Positions 63,184 to 64,000 of a DNA stretch of 64,000 nt are shown here, piece after piece. Numbering within the stretch: the stretch's first letter is position 1; every line of letters begins with the position of its first letter. A model generated the notes under the pieces. It did no database searches. It was not told where the DNA came from and saw only the letters and a program-made list of their open reading frames with translations. A program made the translations under genes and the position numbers. Source of the DNA: an uncultured Prevotellaceae bacterium (GTDB lineage Bacteria > Bacteroidota > Bacteroidia > Bacteroidales > Muribaculaceae); contig CAMYCE010000001.1 of the NCBI GenBank assembly GCA_947254205.1, positions 62,001 to 126,000 on the forward strand, in the 5' to 3' direction.

Positions 63184-64000
63184 ATGAAAAAAATTGCCAT
63201 CATGCTGGCTGCGACAGCCATGCTACTCAATAGCTGTGGATCGGTGCCCATCACCGGTCGCAGGCAACTCAACCTCGTCTCCGACAGCGAAGTGCTACAA
63301 GCCAGTCTCACCCAATATGCAAGCTACATGAAGTCGGCAACCATTTCGGGCGAAAAAACTCAAAGCGAGCAAGTGATCCGTGTGGGGCGCAAAATCGCAG
63401 CCGCCACCGAGTCCTATCTCAAAAACAACGGTCTGTCGAGCGAACTTCAAAACTTTGCATGGGAGTTTAACCTCGTGAAAAACGACCAAATCAATGCCTT
63501 TTGCATGCCCGGAGGCAAAATTGTGGTGTATGAGGGACTCATGAAAATTGTGAAGAGCGACGACGAGCTTGCCGTGGTTTTGGGTCATGAGGTTGCACAT
63601 GCAGTGGCCAAGCACAGCAACGAGCGCATGAGTCAGCAAGTGCTCGCCCAATATGGCGCAAGCGCCGTGGGCTTGCTCACCCAAGGCAAGAGCAGTGCCA
63701 CACAAGCCGTTGCCAATCAAGTGTATGGCTTGGGAGCCAACTATGGCGTGATGCTCCCCTACTCGCGCAAGCACGAGAGCGAAGCCGACAAAATGGGGCT
63801 TGTGCTCATGTCGCTGGCAGGCTACAACCCCGATGTGGCACTCGCGTTTTGGCAAAAGATGGCAGTTTCGGGCACAGCCAAGGTGCCTGAATTCATGAGC
63901 GACCACCCCAGCGACAGCAAGCGCATTGCCGCTATTCAAAAGGAGTTGCCAGCCATCAAGCAACACTATGCCGCCTACATCAACGCCGGCAAGCCGGCCA
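63184..64000 (+). CDS. M48 family metallopeptidase lipoprotein, 5' part
   Basis: At least 272 residues; the gene runs off the right edge. Lipobox LLNSC (Cys about 18). The zinc motif HEVAH lies in VVLGHEVAHAVAKHS and the third ligand Glu in HESEADKMG. The arrangement is that of Oma1/BepA/LoiP-type membrane-associated proteases that handle misfolded outer-membrane proteins. The first residues MKKIAIMLAATAMLL form the signal peptide. It follows mrp by 60 bases. Confidence 0.93.
   Translation, partial: MKKIAIMLAATAMLLNSCGSVPITGRRQLNLVSDSEVLQASLTQYASYMKSATISGEKTQSEQVIRVGRKIAAATESYLKNNGLSSELQNFAWEFNLVKNDQINAFCMPGGKIVVYEGLMKIVKSDDELAVVLGHEVAHAVAKHSNERMSQQVLAQYGASAVGLLTQGKSSATQAVANQVYGLGANYGVMLPYSRKHESEADKMGLVLMSLAGYNPDVALAFWQKMAVSGTAKVPEFMSDHPSDSKRIAAIQKELPAIKQHYAAYINAGKPA

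Overview
The window is chromosomal DNA from a member of the Bacteroidales, most likely Muribaculaceae or a Prevotella relative. Several signs agree. Genes carry Bacteroidetes-type promoters (TAnnTTTG at -7, sometimes TTTG 19-21 bases upstream) and almost no Shine-Dalgarno sequences. A GldE-type protein and PorU sortases point to the type IX secretion system (T9SS). Surface proteins carry T9SS-like C-terminal domains, dockerin modules and BspA-type leucine-rich repeats, and there are DUF3078 and DUF3108 proteins and TonB/TolC envelope systems. The assignment rests on gene content and was not tested by any search.

Layout. 1-8.2 kb: 5' part of ffh, a LMW phosphatase overlapping a GH20 hexosaminidase, a secreted unknown, a lipoprotein, a HAD phosphatase and aroB. 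8.3-15.4 kb: tRNA-Pro(GGG), class II aldolase, a secreted protein, speA, truA, a TraB/GumN protein and a small heat-shock protein. 15.7-23.1 kb: DUF3078 with two secreted unknowns, DUF3108, a C69 dipeptidase, and a phosphopantetheinyl transferase behind gldE. 23.4-28 kb: a probable metal-related operon (small Cys/His protein, TonB receptor, two lipoproteins). 28.3-33.4 kb: a TolC/HlyD/ABC-2 permease efflux operon with no ATPase. 33.9-35.2 kb: two small secreted proteins. 35.3-42.3 kb: phosphohexomutase, a secreted unknown, GH25 lysozyme, yidC and pyrG. 42.6-47.1 kb: a 1503-residue modular T9SS cargo protein. 47.5-55.9 kb: two PorU-type C25 sortases flanking rex and a degenerate FAA-hydrolase-like gene. 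56-56.7 kb: rplU-rpmA. 56.9-61.2 kb: tandem LRR/dockerin proteins. 61.2-64 kb: trmB, mrp and the start of an M48 metalloprotease.

Much of the window concerns the envelope: T9SS sortases plus several candidate cargo proteins, protein insertion (ffh, yidC), lipoproteins, cell-wall hydrolysis and TonB uptake. The most notable non-coding feature is a family of three intergenic, terminally inverted, hairpin-forming repeats (about 190 bp twice, and a 121-bp internally deleted, inverted copy), each edged by TTAA. Other unusual points are speA with no ATG/GTG/TTG start covering its conserved N-terminus, TTG starts for pyrG and gldE, a near-leaderless DUF3078 gene, a strong Shine-Dalgarno in front of hsp20, and the duplicated PorU.
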